A stretch of DNA of 5,216 nt from Syntrophales bacterium (GCA_025454095.1 JALOPC010000140.1:1-5216); one strand, 5' to 3'; positions 1 through 5,216 are shown, numbered from the stretch's first letter. The notes: a model not told the origin generated them from the letters alone. Numbers and translations are program-made.

Positions 1-68
1 TGAAAGAACGTGCAGCCGCCGAGGAGCAGGAGCACGCAACCGAGGATGATCAGGTTCCTTTTCTTCAT
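1..68 (-). CDS. Small lipoprotein, N-terminal fragment (signal peptide only)
   Basis: Reading the minus strand from the ATG at 68 gives 22 codons before the window ends. They form a textbook lipoprotein signal peptide: a basic start (MKKRN), a hydrophobic core (LIILGCVLLLL) and a lipobox LGGC with the acceptor cysteine at residue 19. Lipoproteins of this kind are cleaved by signal peptidase II and lipidated at that cysteine. The residue after it is Thr, not Asp, so by the E. coli Lol rule it would go to the outer membrane. A GAGGG ribosome-binding site lies at 74-78, five bases before the ATG. The repeat element ending at position 80 nearly touches that site. The mature protein is outside the window, so its function is unknown. 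The reading is direct; the lipoprotein call is motif-based and fairly secure. Confidence 0.72.
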   Translation of the reverse strand, partial: MKKRNLIILGCVLLLLGGCTFF

Positions 69-79
69 GGGCACCCTCG

Positions 80-263
80 AAAATCCCCCTTACATCCCCC
101 TTTTGAGACTGTGGCATAATCAGCCCTCGTCATTGCGAGCGACCGAAGGGAGCGCGGCAATCTCAATCTTTTCCGGAACATCCGAGATTGCTTCAGTCGC
201 TTCTCTCCTTCGCAATGACATTGCGACACAGTCTCTTTAGAAAGGGGGAACGAGGGGGATTTT
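80..263. repeat. Composite nested palindromic repeat (MITE/REP-like)
   Basis: The two ends are inverted copies of each other. The left arm at 80-113 starts AAAATCCCCCT, continues with a second CCCCC run and TTTT, and ends GAGACTGTG. The right arm at 227-263, read in reverse complement, gives AAAATCCCCCT, another CCCCC run, CTTT, and GAGACTGTG again. Between them sits a second palindrome at 128-219. No reading frame here looks genuine. The outer AAATCCCCC arms match the separate palindrome at 4734-4781. The element fills almost the whole gap between the broken acetyltransferase and the lipoprotein gene. It could be a non-autonomous mobile element, or one palindrome inserted in another. Its transcript would fold into a long hairpin and might attenuate read-through into the lipoprotein gene. 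Confidence 0.8.
128..219. repeat. Inner palindrome, GTCATTGCGA...CAATCTC type
   Basis: Two 36-base arms face each other: 129-164 begins GTCATTGCGA and ends CAATCTC, and 184-219 in reverse complement begins GTCATTGCGA and ends CAATCTC. The middle of each arm has diverged (GCGACCGAAGGG against AGGAGAGAAGCG). The 19-base spacer at 165-183 would form the loop. From memory, palindromes with these conserved ends are dispersed in many copies through several unrelated bacterial genomes, but copy number here cannot be judged from one window. No transposase is present, so any movement would rely on an enzyme acting in trans. Confidence 0.75.
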
Positions 264-291
264 CTTCCGTCAAGCTCTGCGGCCCTGCCCA

Positions 292-662
292 TCACACCTC
301 GATGATCATCGCGAACTCGTCGCAGAAGTCCGGATACTTCCAGCATTGAGCGCGAAGATCCGGTAGATCTCCAGGGTGATCGCCTCGGAGATGCAGGCCT
401 CCACCAGCTTCTTGCCGATTCCCTTCTTGCGGTACTCGTCGGCCACGTAGAGGGAGCGGATCTCGGCGAGGTTCTCCCAGAAAAGGTGCATGGCGACGAC
501 GCCCACGATGGGCCCGTTGTCCTCTTCCATGTAGACGTAGAAGTCGCGCAGGCTGTTGTAGAGGTCGACGAGCGAGCGGGGCAGCATCTCGCCCTTGGCC
601 GCCGAGAGGTTGATGATTCGGTGGATCAACTTGACGTCGCTGGTCTTCGCTTTTCTGAGCAT
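292..662 (-). pseudogene. GNAT N-acetyltransferase, short N-acetylglutamate-synthase-like, internally deleted and frameshifted
   Basis: The open frame from the ATG at 662 to the TGA at 306 encodes 118 residues. Residues 1-105 are a good GNAT domain: an N-terminal helix (RKAKTSDVKLIHRI), the strand IVGVVAMHLFW, the strand LAEIRSLYV, and the acetyl-CoA pyrophosphate loop RKKGIG at 78-83 followed by a helix. This resembles the short (about 150 aa) GNAT proteins often annotated as argA-like, which in the family acetylate glutamate using acetyl-CoA. After IFAL (residue 105) the frame turns into a Ser/Thr/Arg-rich tail unlike the family. Another frame at 292-345 encodes CWKYPDFCDEFAMIIEV and a stop, matching the usual Cys-containing C-terminus. 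The intervening FFE-x-x-GF part of the fold, roughly 30 residues, is absent. The simplest reading is a deletion not divisible by three near 345-348. No strong ribosome-binding site precedes the ATG. Glutamate as substrate is inferred from family resemblance only. A sequencing or assembly error remains possible. Confidence 0.75.
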
Positions 663-716
663 CTCGTTACTCGTCTTTTTCGTTCGTCGTTGATTTCGAT
701 TGATTTGTCAGTAAAA

Positions 717-810
717 CGGGTATCGGGGCTCGGGTATCGGGAAGGAGGCAGATTTCATTTATAGAGACCCCCGTGTACCTTTCGACCCTATACCCTATAC
801 CCTATACCCG
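717..810 (-). terminator. Possible recN terminator: long imperfect hairpin followed by T-run
   Basis: On the minus strand, downstream of the recN stop, CGGGTAT (810-804) can pair with ATACCCG (723-717). Further GGG/CCC pairing inside is possible because the left arm carries two copies of CGGGTATCGGG (717-727 and 731-741) and the right arm carries GGGTATA repeats. Pairing is followed by GTTTTAC at the far side. The loop is long (about 45 nt or more) and several registers are possible, so this is not a classical compact terminator. The role is inferred from position and base pairing only. Confidence 0.35.
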
Positions 811-823
811 AAACCCTAGTCCC
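786..823 (-). repeat. Seven-base GGGNNNN tandem array, G-quadruplex motif over the recN stop codon
   Basis: On the plus strand CCCTATA occurs three times in perfect tandem (786-806), followed by CCC at 807-809, 814-816 and 821-823. On the minus strand, which is the recN coding strand, this gives six GGG runs at exact seven-base spacing, with loops ACTA, TTTC and TATA (three times). It satisfies the usual G-quadruplex pattern of four G3 runs with loops of up to seven bases. The first run lies in the last recN codons and the second overlaps and follows the TAG stop. It could fold in the recN mRNA or in the coding strand. Whether it is functional is not shown by the sequence. Confidence 0.7.
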
Positions 824-2507
824 TTCTTTTCGCCGCCTTCAGCATCTCCCTCGCTGCGGCGCGCGTCTTGTCCGTGATCTCCACGCCCCCGAGCATCCGC
901 GTGATCTCCTCGAGGCGCTCGTCCTCGGCGAGCTGCCGGACATCCGTTTTCGTCCGCCCGTCGGAAACCCGCTTCGTCACCTGGTAGTGCGTCCGGCCGA
1001 AGGAGGCGATCTGCGGCAGGTGCGTAATACAGATGACCTGGTGGTGCTTCGAGATGTCGCGGAGCTTGCGCCCCACGATCTCCGCCGTGGCGCCGCCGAT
1101 CCCGCTGTCCACCTCGTCGAAGATGACCGTCCCGACGGACCCCGCCCTCGCAAGGGCCTTCTTCATGGCCAGAACGATCCGCGACAGCTCCCCGCCCGAT
1201 GCAACGCGGTTGAGCGGCTTGAGCGGCTCCCCCACATTCGTGGAGAGATGGAACTCCGGCTGGTCGGCCCCTTTCGGGTTCAGCGGCGCAAGGCCCTCGC
1301 CGTCCGGGGCCGCCTCCTGGAACCGGACCGAGAACCGCGCCTTTTCCATCATCAGGGCATGGATCTCCGCCTCGATCGCCTTCTCCATGGACTCGGCCAC
1401 GCGCCGCCTCTCGGCGGAGAGCCCTGCGGCCTGCTCCCGCAGGGCGGTCTTGCGTTTCGCCAGTTCCGCGTCGAGCGCCTCGATGTCCTCGGCCGCGCTC
1501 GCCAGGCCCTGCAGCTCCTCTTTCAGGGCCTGCCCGGTCTTGAGAACGCTCTCGACGGAGCCGCCGTATTTCTTCTTCAGCCTGCCGACCGCTTCGAGGC
1601 GGTCGTCGACCTCCTCGAGCCGTGCGGGGTTGGAGGGGATTTTCCCGAGATAGTCCCGCAGCGCCCGGGACGCATCCTCGAGCTGGATGGCAAGCGACTT
1701 CATCTCGTCTTCGGAAACCGTGAAATTCGGGTCGATGCGCCGGATGTCCCGGATGTGGGCCGTCACGCGGCTCACCTGACCGACGACCGATTCCTCCTGT
1801 CCGTAGAGGACCTCGTAGGATCGCTGCGCGAGTTCCGTCAGCTTCGCGGCATGGAGCAGGATTTTCTTCTCCTCCTGCAGGGCGACGTCCTCCCCTGCCA
1901 GGAGGGACGCCTTCTCGATCTCGCCGACCTGAAACCGGAGGAACTCCTCCCGCTCTGCGCGGTTGCGGTTCTTCGCCGCCAGATCGTCCCGCCTCGCCCG
2001 CAGCTTCTGGACCTCGCCGTACTCGGCGGCGAACCGGTCCCGCTCGGCCCCGAGATTGCCGAACTCGTCGAGGATGTCGATGTGGCTCTCCGGGTCGAGC
2101 AGCACCTGGTGCTCGTGCTGGCTGCAGATGTTGACGAGCGCCTCGCTGATCTCGCCGAGCATGGCCACGGTGGCAAGATTGCCGTCGACGTAGACCCGGT
2201 TCTTCCCCGATCGGGACACCACCCGCTTGACGACGAGCTCCCGGCCGGGGTGGAATCCCATCACGCGAAGCCTCGCCTGGAGAGCTTTGTTCGCGCCGAT
2301 GTCGAAGACCGCCTCCACGACGGCTGCGTCCTCCTCGGAACGGATCAGGTCGGTCGACGCGCGGTCCCCGAGCAGGAGGCCGATGGCCCCGATGAGGATC
2401 GACTTGCCCGCCCCCGTCTCTCCCGACACGACGTTGAGCCCGTCGTGAAAGGCCAGGTCGAGCCGGTCGATGATGGCGAAGTTGGTGATGCCCAGGTCCT
2501 TCAGCAT
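816..2507 (-). CDS. recN: DNA repair protein RecN, SMC-like ATPase
   Basis: The product is 563 residues, the normal size for RecN. This cytosolic SMC-like ATPase acts at DNA double-strand breaks in RecA-dependent recombination. The N-terminal head half has LKDLGITNFAIIDRLDL and the Walker A loop GETGAGKS (29-36), with the Q-loop region SQHEHQ at 129-134. Residues about 155-390 are rich in charged heptad-like sequence and form the coiled-coil arm. The C-terminal head half has the ABC signature VASGGELSR (435-443), Walker B VIFDEVDSGIGG (461-472) and the switch motif THLPQIA (495-501). All catalytic motifs are intact. The ATG at 2507 follows the nadK stop by one base and has no good ribosome-binding site, so translation probably depends on coupling to nadK. 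The gene ends in a GGG-repeat array. No convincing LexA site was found upstream of the operon. The identification is secure. Confidence 0.97.
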   Translation of the reverse strand: MLKDLGITNFAIIDRLDLAFHDGLNVVSGETGAGKSILIGAIGLLLGDRASTDLIRSEEDAAVVEAVFDIGANKALQARLRVMGFHPGRELVVKRVVSRSGKNRVYVDGNLATVAMLGEISEALVNICSQHEHQVLLDPESHIDILDEFGNLGAERDRFAAEYGEVQKLRARRDDLAAKNRNRAEREEFLRFQVGEIEKASLLAGEDVALQEEKKILLHAAKLTELAQRSYEVLYGQEESVVGQVSRVTAHIRDIRRIDPNFTVSEDEMKSLAIQLEDASRALRDYLGKIPSNPARLEEVDDRLEAVGRLKKKYGGSVESVLKTGQALKEELQGLASAAEDIEALDAELAKRKTALREQAAGLSAERRRVAESMEKAIEAEIHALMMEKARFSVRFQEAAPDGEGLAPLNPKGADQPEFHLSTNVGEPLKPLNRVASGGELSRIVLAMKKALARAGSVGTVIFDEVDSGIGGATAEIVGRKLRDISKHHQVICITHLPQIASFGRTHYQVTKRVSDGRTKTDVRQLAEDERLEEITRMLGGVEITDKTRAAAREMLKAAKRRD

Positions 2508-2508
2508 G

Positions 2509-3387
2509 TTACGTTCGGTTCGCCGCCGTCGGTGAGCCGCCCCAGCCGAGTTTCGATCGCAGGATCTGCAGGTAGTCCCTCCGGGCCGACACGACCAGCT
2601 TCGTCACGCAGGCCGACTTCCGCACGGAGATGGTGTCGCCGGGCTTGAGGTTGTAGGTCACCTGGCCGTCGCAGCTCATGATGGCCCCCGCTTCGCGCGT
2701 CCAGAGCATGACCTTCAACACCGCCGCCGCGGGCAGGATGACCGGCCGGTTCGTCAGCGTGTGGGGGCAGATGGGGTTGAGGATGACCGTGTTCAGAACG
2801 GGCAGCACGATGGGCCCGCCGGCCGACAGGGAGTAGGCCGTGGACCCCGTCGGGGTCGAGATGATGAGCCCGTCGGCCCGGTAGGTCGTGAGGTACTGCC
2901 CGTCGACGTGGGTCTCCAGGTCCACCAGGCGCGAATAGTTGCCGCGGTTGATGACCACGTCGTTCAGCACGGAACACTCGAAACTCTCGCCCCGGTCGTC
3001 GTGGACGGCGACGTCGAGCATCATGCGGCTCTCCGTCCGGTAGTCCCCCGCCAGCACCCCCTCGAGCGCGTCGAACATCTCGTTGAGGTTGATGACGGTG
3101 AGATACCCGAACGTGCCCATGTTGACGCCGAGGATCGGCACGCTCGATTTCCTCATGATGCGCGCCGCCTGCAGGAGCGTGCCGTCCCCGCCCATGGTGA
3201 CGACCAGGTCGGCCCGGCTGCCCAGTTCGTCGCCGTGATAACCCCGCGCGCCGAGTTTGGCGGCCGCTTCCTTCTCCAGCAGCAGCTCCAGGCCCTTGCC
3301 CCCGATCCAGTCGGCCAGCCGTGCGATGTTCTCCACCACGTGAGTCTTGTTTGCGTTGCCGACAACGCCGATCGCCTTGATGCCCAT
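2509..3387 (-). CDS. nadK: NAD kinase (ATP-NAD kinase)
   Basis: The product is 292 residues, typical of bacterial NAD kinase, the cytosolic enzyme that phosphorylates NAD at the 2'-hydroxyl of its adenosine ribose to make NADP. Visible motifs are the phosphate-donor loop GGDGT (66-70), NMGTFGYLT (89-97, equivalent to the family's NLG-x-LGFLT), the Asn-Asp pair of the NAD site in LNDVVINRG (142-143), the glycine-rich TPTGSTAYSLSAGGP (178-192), the NPICPHTLTNRP segment (204-215) and DGQ (240-242). The ATG at 3387 is supported by a GAGGGG ribosome-binding site nine bases upstream. It is the first gene of a minus-strand operon with recN, the two separated by one base; nadK next to recN is a recurring bacterial arrangement, also seen in E. 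coli. No truncation or missing catalytic residue was seen. Confidence 0.97.
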   Translation of the reverse strand: MGIKAIGVVGNANKTHVVENIARLADWIGGKGLELLLEKEAAAKLGARGYHGDELGSRADLVVTMGGDGTLLQAARIMRKSSVPILGVNMGTFGYLTVINLNEMFDALEGVLAGDYRTESRMMLDVAVHDDRGESFECSVLNDVVINRGNYSRLVDLETHVDGQYLTTYRADGLIISTPTGSTAYSLSAGGPIVLPVLNTVILNPICPHTLTNRPVILPAAAVLKVMLWTREAGAIMSCDGQVTYNLKPGDTISVRKSACVTKLVVSARRDYLQILRSKLGWGGSPTAANRT

Positions 3388-3396
3388 CTATCCGAA

Positions 3397-3402
3397 CCCC
3401 TC
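3397..3402 (-). promoter_or_regulatory. Ribosome-binding site of nadK
   Basis: The minus strand reads TGAGGGG followed by nine bases and the nadK ATG at 3387. It supports this start codon for the nadK-recN operon. Confidence 0.65.
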
Positions 3403-3416
3403 AGAATTTCGGCAGA

Positions 3417-3445
3417 AACGTAACATAAATCGAACGCGCTGTCTA
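3417..3445 (-). promoter_or_regulatory. Possible sigma-70-type promoter for nadK-recN
   Basis: On the minus strand TAGACA (3445-3440) is followed after 17 bases by TACGTT (3422-3417), about 30 bases upstream of the nadK start. The -35 box is close to TTGACA, but the -10 box matches TATAAT only at three positions. A better -10 sequence, TATGTT (3427-3422), overlaps it but lies too near the -35 box. This is a candidate from consensus matching only. Confidence 0.3.
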
Positions 3446-3535
3446 TCGTGATGTGCCCCGGGAATGCAGGGGCCCGGAAGGTTCGGCGGCAAGCGGGAAA
3501 CACCCCGGATCGACGGCCCTGTCGAACATTCGTCG

Positions 3536-3565
3536 TTGACAAGGCGAGCATTCTTACGCTACGGT
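3536..3565 (+). promoter_or_regulatory. Possible sigma-70-type promoter for the rdgC-like gene
   Basis: A perfect TTGACA -35 box (3536-3541) is followed after 18 bases by TACGGT (3560-3565), a weak -10 box. Transcription would begin near 3572, leaving a short leader before the ribosome-binding site at 3578. A small dyad, CGAACATTCG (3523-3532), lies directly upstream of the -35 box and could be an operator, though nothing else supports that. Together with the nadK promoter candidate this makes 3388-3590 a divergent regulatory region. Confidence 0.4.
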
Positions 3566-3577
3566 GCCTGCCTTCAC

Positions 3578-3583
3578 AGGAGG
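3578..3583 (+). promoter_or_regulatory. Strong Shine-Dalgarno that fixes the rdgC start
   Basis: AGGAGG lies seven bases before the ATG at 3591. An in-frame GTG at 3564 would add nine residues, but it would place this ideal ribosome-binding site inside the coding region. The ATG is therefore the better start. Confidence 0.85.
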
Positions 3584-3590
3584 AGTCATT

Positions 3591-4718
3591 ATGGGGTTGC
3601 TGAAAGGATCGCTGACCTTCTCGAGATACCGGGTCAAGGGAGAGGTGCCGGAGGAATTCCGCCCCTTTTTCGATCGCCAGATCAAGAAATACGCCTTCCA
3701 GGAGCTGACGGCATCGGCCGAGGAGCAGGCCTTCGGCTGGACCTGCCTGGAGAATCCCCTCGATACGCGCTTCGAGGGGGCGAAGTACAGTGCGGGCGAC
3801 TTTTTCTACTTCGCGCTGCGTGTCGACAAGAAATCGATCCCGCCTGCGCTGCTCCGGCTCAAGTGCCTCGAAGAGGAGCGCAAGGCCCTCAAGGACAGCG
3901 GCAAGAAGAGGCTCTTCCGCGAGCAGACCAAGGAAATCAAGGAGCGCATCTACCTCCACCTGCTGACGAGGGCCTACCCCGTCCCGTCCCTCTATGACGT
4001 GCTCTGGGCCCCTACCGGCGGCTGGCTCCTCGTCGGCTCCCACGCCGACAAGGTGTTCGAGATCTTCGAGGATCTCTTCAAGATCAGCTTCAACACGAAA
4101 TTCACCCCCTGCCTGCCCTGGGACGCGGAACAGCTGGACCGGAAAACGGCGGCCGCGGTGTCGGCCCTCGAGGGCGGCTCGTTTCTCGAGCCTGCGAAGG
4201 GCTCCGGCGAGAAGGGCGAGCCCTCGCTTCTCGCCCGCGAGTTCCTGACCTGGCTCTGGTTCAAGTCCGAGGAAAGAAACGGGACGATCGCGATACCCGG
4301 GAAGACCGAGGTGGAGCTTACCTTCGAAAAGAGGGTCGTCCTGGAATCCGGCGAAGGCGAGTATGCGGAAACGGTGGCCTGCCAGGGCCTGCATGCGGAC
4401 CTGCGGGAGGGCAAGGCGGCGATCCGCGAGGGCAAGAAAGTGCGGGAGGCCCGCCTGCGCCTCGAGAAGGACGGCGATCGCTGGGAGTTCACCCTGAAGG
4501 CCGACCGGTTCCAGTTCCAGTCCATGAAGCTCCCGCAGACGGGCGGTCTCGACGCGGAGGGCGAGGAAAAGGAAGGGGGCATCCTCGAGCGGATCTACCT
4601 GGTCGAAACGGCCCTGAAGACCATGGACGAGCTGTTCGCCTTCTTCCTGAGCCGGCGCCTCTCGGCCCAGTGGGCCTCGGAAGAGATCCCGCGGGTCAAG
4701 ACGTGGCTGAAGGGGTAG
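3591..4718 (+). CDS. rdgC: RdgC-like recombination-associated DNA-binding protein (long form)
   Basis: The product is 375 residues with no signal peptide or membrane segment. In E. coli, RdgC (303 aa) is a ring-shaped dimer that binds double-stranded DNA without sequence specificity and restrains RecA. Resemblance runs along most of the protein: the opening GSLTFSRYRV strand, FGWTCLENP (48-56, compare GWVPPMG in E. coli), FALRVDKKSIPPALL (74-88, like the KEEKILPSPVI segment), a charged helix (92-118), LLTRAYP (124-130), the strand LWAPTGGWLLVGS (138-150), and FLTWLWFKSE (218-227, like LTEWVRSG). Residues 262-314 align with the E. coli stretch ending GSLKRLKF. The extra length lies mainly in a Gly/Ala/Glu-rich linker (about 185-213) and an acidic stretch (321-330). 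It is divergent from nadK-recN and convergent with hisC. The family is recognised from memory of conserved patterns, not a search; whether this form acts on RecA is unknown. Confidence 0.83.
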   Translation: MGLLKGSLTFSRYRVKGEVPEEFRPFFDRQIKKYAFQELTASAEEQAFGWTCLENPLDTRFEGAKYSAGDFFYFALRVDKKSIPPALLRLKCLEEERKALKDSGKKRLFREQTKEIKERIYLHLLTRAYPVPSLYDVLWAPTGGWLLVGSHADKVFEIFEDLFKISFNTKFTPCLPWDAEQLDRKTAAAVSALEGGSFLEPAKGSGEKGEPSLLAREFLTWLWFKSEERNGTIAIPGKTEVELTFEKRVVLESGEGEYAETVACQGLHADLREGKAAIREGKKVREARLRLEKDGDRWEFTLKADRFQFQSMKLPQTGGLDAEGEEKEGGILERIYLVETALKTMDELFAFFLSRRLSAQWASEEIPRVKTWLKG

Positions 4719-4733
4719 CAAGCAGGGCAATAC

Positions 4734-4781
4734 AAATCCCCCTTTCGTCCCCCGTTGCAAAAGGGGAATAGAGGGGGATTT
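4734..4781. repeat. AAATCCCCC palindrome between convergent genes, possible bidirectional terminator
   Basis: The left arm starts AAATCCCCCTTTCGTCCCCC and the right arm, read in reverse complement (4760-4781), starts AAATCCCCCTCTATTCCCC, so the two form an imperfect hairpin with a short loop near 4754-4759. It lies 15 bases after the rdgC stop and 17 bases before the hisC stop, on the other strand. On the plus strand the stem is followed by TTTT. The position suits a terminator serving both genes. The arms match the outer arms of the composite repeat at 80-263, so this is a dispersed repeat family rather than a one-off terminator. Confidence 0.75.
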
Positions 4782-4798
4782 TCATTTCATGCTTCCAT

Positions 4799-5216
4799 CT
4801 AGAAGATCAGCTGCGTCAGGGCGCCGAGCAGGGCCTGGTTCTCTTCCTCCGTGCCGACGGTGATGCGGATCTTGTCGTCCAGTCTCGGCCGGTCCCAGTA
4901 ACGGACCAGGATCCCCCGGTCCCGCAGTTCCATATACAGGTAACGGGCGTCGCCCTTCGGCGGCCGGGCCAGGATGAAATTGGCCTGCGAAGGCCAGAGC
5001 GCAAACCCCATCTTCCGAAGCGCCGCAGCCAGCGCGGCCCTGGAGGCCTTGATCTTCCCCGCATTGGCCTTCATCCAGGCCTGGTCCTTCATGGCGGCCG
5101 CCGCCAGCCTCAACGCGACGGCGTCGACGTTGTAGCTGTCCTTGATCTTGATGAGACCCTCCAGCAGTTCGGGCCGTGCCACGCCGAAGCCCACGCGAAG
5201 ACCCGCCAGCGAGTAG
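4799..5216 (-). CDS. hisC: Histidinol-phosphate aminotransferase, C-terminal part
   Basis: The frame is open to the right edge and ends at the TAG at 4799, giving 138 full codons, about two fifths of a normal HisC (about 350-370 aa). HisC is a cytosolic, pyridoxal-phosphate-dependent class I/II-fold aminotransferase that converts imidazole acetol phosphate and glutamate to L-histidinol phosphate and 2-oxoglutarate. The visible part begins YSLAGLRVGFGVA, the segment just after the cofactor-binding lysine (family pattern SK-x-x-SLAGLR). That lysine would lie two residues upstream of the Tyr, outside the window. Later come SYNVDAVA, the small-domain SQANFILAR, LRDRGILVRYWDRP and the C-terminal RITVGTEEENQALLGAL, all characteristic of HisC. 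An internal GTG at 5194 is not the start. It is convergent with rdgC. Related aminotransferases share the fold, but the C-terminal motifs favour HisC. Confidence 0.9.
   Translation of the reverse strand, partial: YSLAGLRVGFGVARPELLEGLIKIKDSYNVDAVALRLAAAAMKDQAWMKANAGKIKASRAALAAALRKMGFALWPSQANFILARPPKGDARYLYMELRDRGILVRYWDRPRLDDKIRITVGTEEENQALLGALTQLIF

Noticed and set aside
10..240. Plus-strand 76-aa frame through the left repeat
   Set aside because: It is made mostly of palindromic repeat sequence, starts inside the antisense of the lipoprotein signal peptide and shows no family features.
65..346. Minus-strand 93-aa frame starting at 346
   Set aside because: It overlaps the true acetyltransferase C-terminus in a different frame and then reads through the repeat element and the lipoprotein ribosome-binding site.
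683..711. Promoter for the broken acetyltransferase (CTGACA at 711-706 on the minus strand)
   Set aside because: At the right spacing the -10 position reads GACGAA, which is not a credible match.
987..2648. Long plus-strand open frame (553 aa) opposite recN
   Set aside because: It lies antisense to a fully supported recN with all ATPase motifs. Its Arg/Leu/Asp-rich composition without recognisable domains is what the reverse strand of a GC-rich gene produces.
3454..3473. Small GCCCC...GGGGC hairpin in the nadK/rdgC intergenic region
   Set aside because: It has a five-base stem with no T-run and no link to either start, and is expected by chance in GC-rich DNA.
3431..3535. Possible SOS (LexA) boxes in the divergent region, e.g. 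CTGT-N8-ATGT at 3439-3454 and CGAACATTCG at 3523-3532
   Set aside because: The first lacks the ACAG half of the E. coli-type box. The second has too short a centre for the GAAC-N4-GTTC type. Neither is strong enough to annotate.
3464..3997. Plus-strand 177-aa frame starting upstream of rdgC
   Set aside because: It overlaps rdgC in another frame, has no good ribosome-binding site and has low-complexity Arg/Gly/Pro-rich content.
3153..4760. Minus-strand open frame of 535 aa across rdgC and the nadK start
   Set aside because: It is antisense to rdgC, crosses the divergent promoter region and enters nadK in the wrong frame. No motifs are present, and it is explained by GC-rich codon bias.
5192..5194. 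GTG as the start of a separate 131-aa protein
   Set aside because: The frame continues upstream with YSLAGLR, the conserved HisC segment, so the GTG is an internal valine codon and the gene is cut by the window edge.

Overview
This is a high-GC, gene-dense bacterial chromosomal window. The protein families (short-form N-acetylglutamate-synthase-like GNAT, RecN, NAD kinase, a long RdgC, HisC) and the intergenic repeats (AAATCCCCC palindromes and a GTCATTGCGA...CAATCTC palindrome) suggest a deltaproteobacterium in the broad sense (Desulfobacterota, perhaps near Syntrophales). That taxonomic call is inference from recognisable protein style and repeat types; no search was run.

Layout, left to right. 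The left edge holds the first 22 codons of a small lipoprotein on the minus strand. Next is a nested palindromic repeat of about 184 bp. It is followed by a minus-strand GNAT acetyltransferase that looks broken: its last 17 codons survive in another frame and about 30 residues of the usual fold are missing. An intergenic region of about 150 bp then carries G-run and inverted repeats. After it comes the minus-strand pair nadK-recN, separated by a single base and almost certainly one operon. A 203-bp divergent promoter region separates nadK from a plus-strand rdgC-like gene. A compact GC-rich palindrome sits between the convergent rdgC and hisC genes. The C-terminal part of hisC (minus strand) runs off the right edge.

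Functionally, the centre is a DNA-recombination neighbourhood. RecN (an SMC-like double-strand-break repair ATPase) and RdgC (a DNA-binding modulator of RecA in E. coli) flank nadK, and rdgC is transcribed divergently from nadK-recN. The nadK-recN pairing is a familiar bacterial arrangement. HisC belongs to histidine biosynthesis, and the GNAT would have belonged to acetyl-transfer metabolism, possibly arginine biosynthesis.

I found no CRISPR array, phage genes, transposase, tRNA or rRNA, and no clearly new defence or metabolic system. The points most worth a second look are the frame-broken GNAT, the composite palindrome with AAATCCCCC ends shared with a second site about 4.5 kb away, and a seven-base periodic GGG array (G-quadruplex motif) that straddles the recN stop codon.
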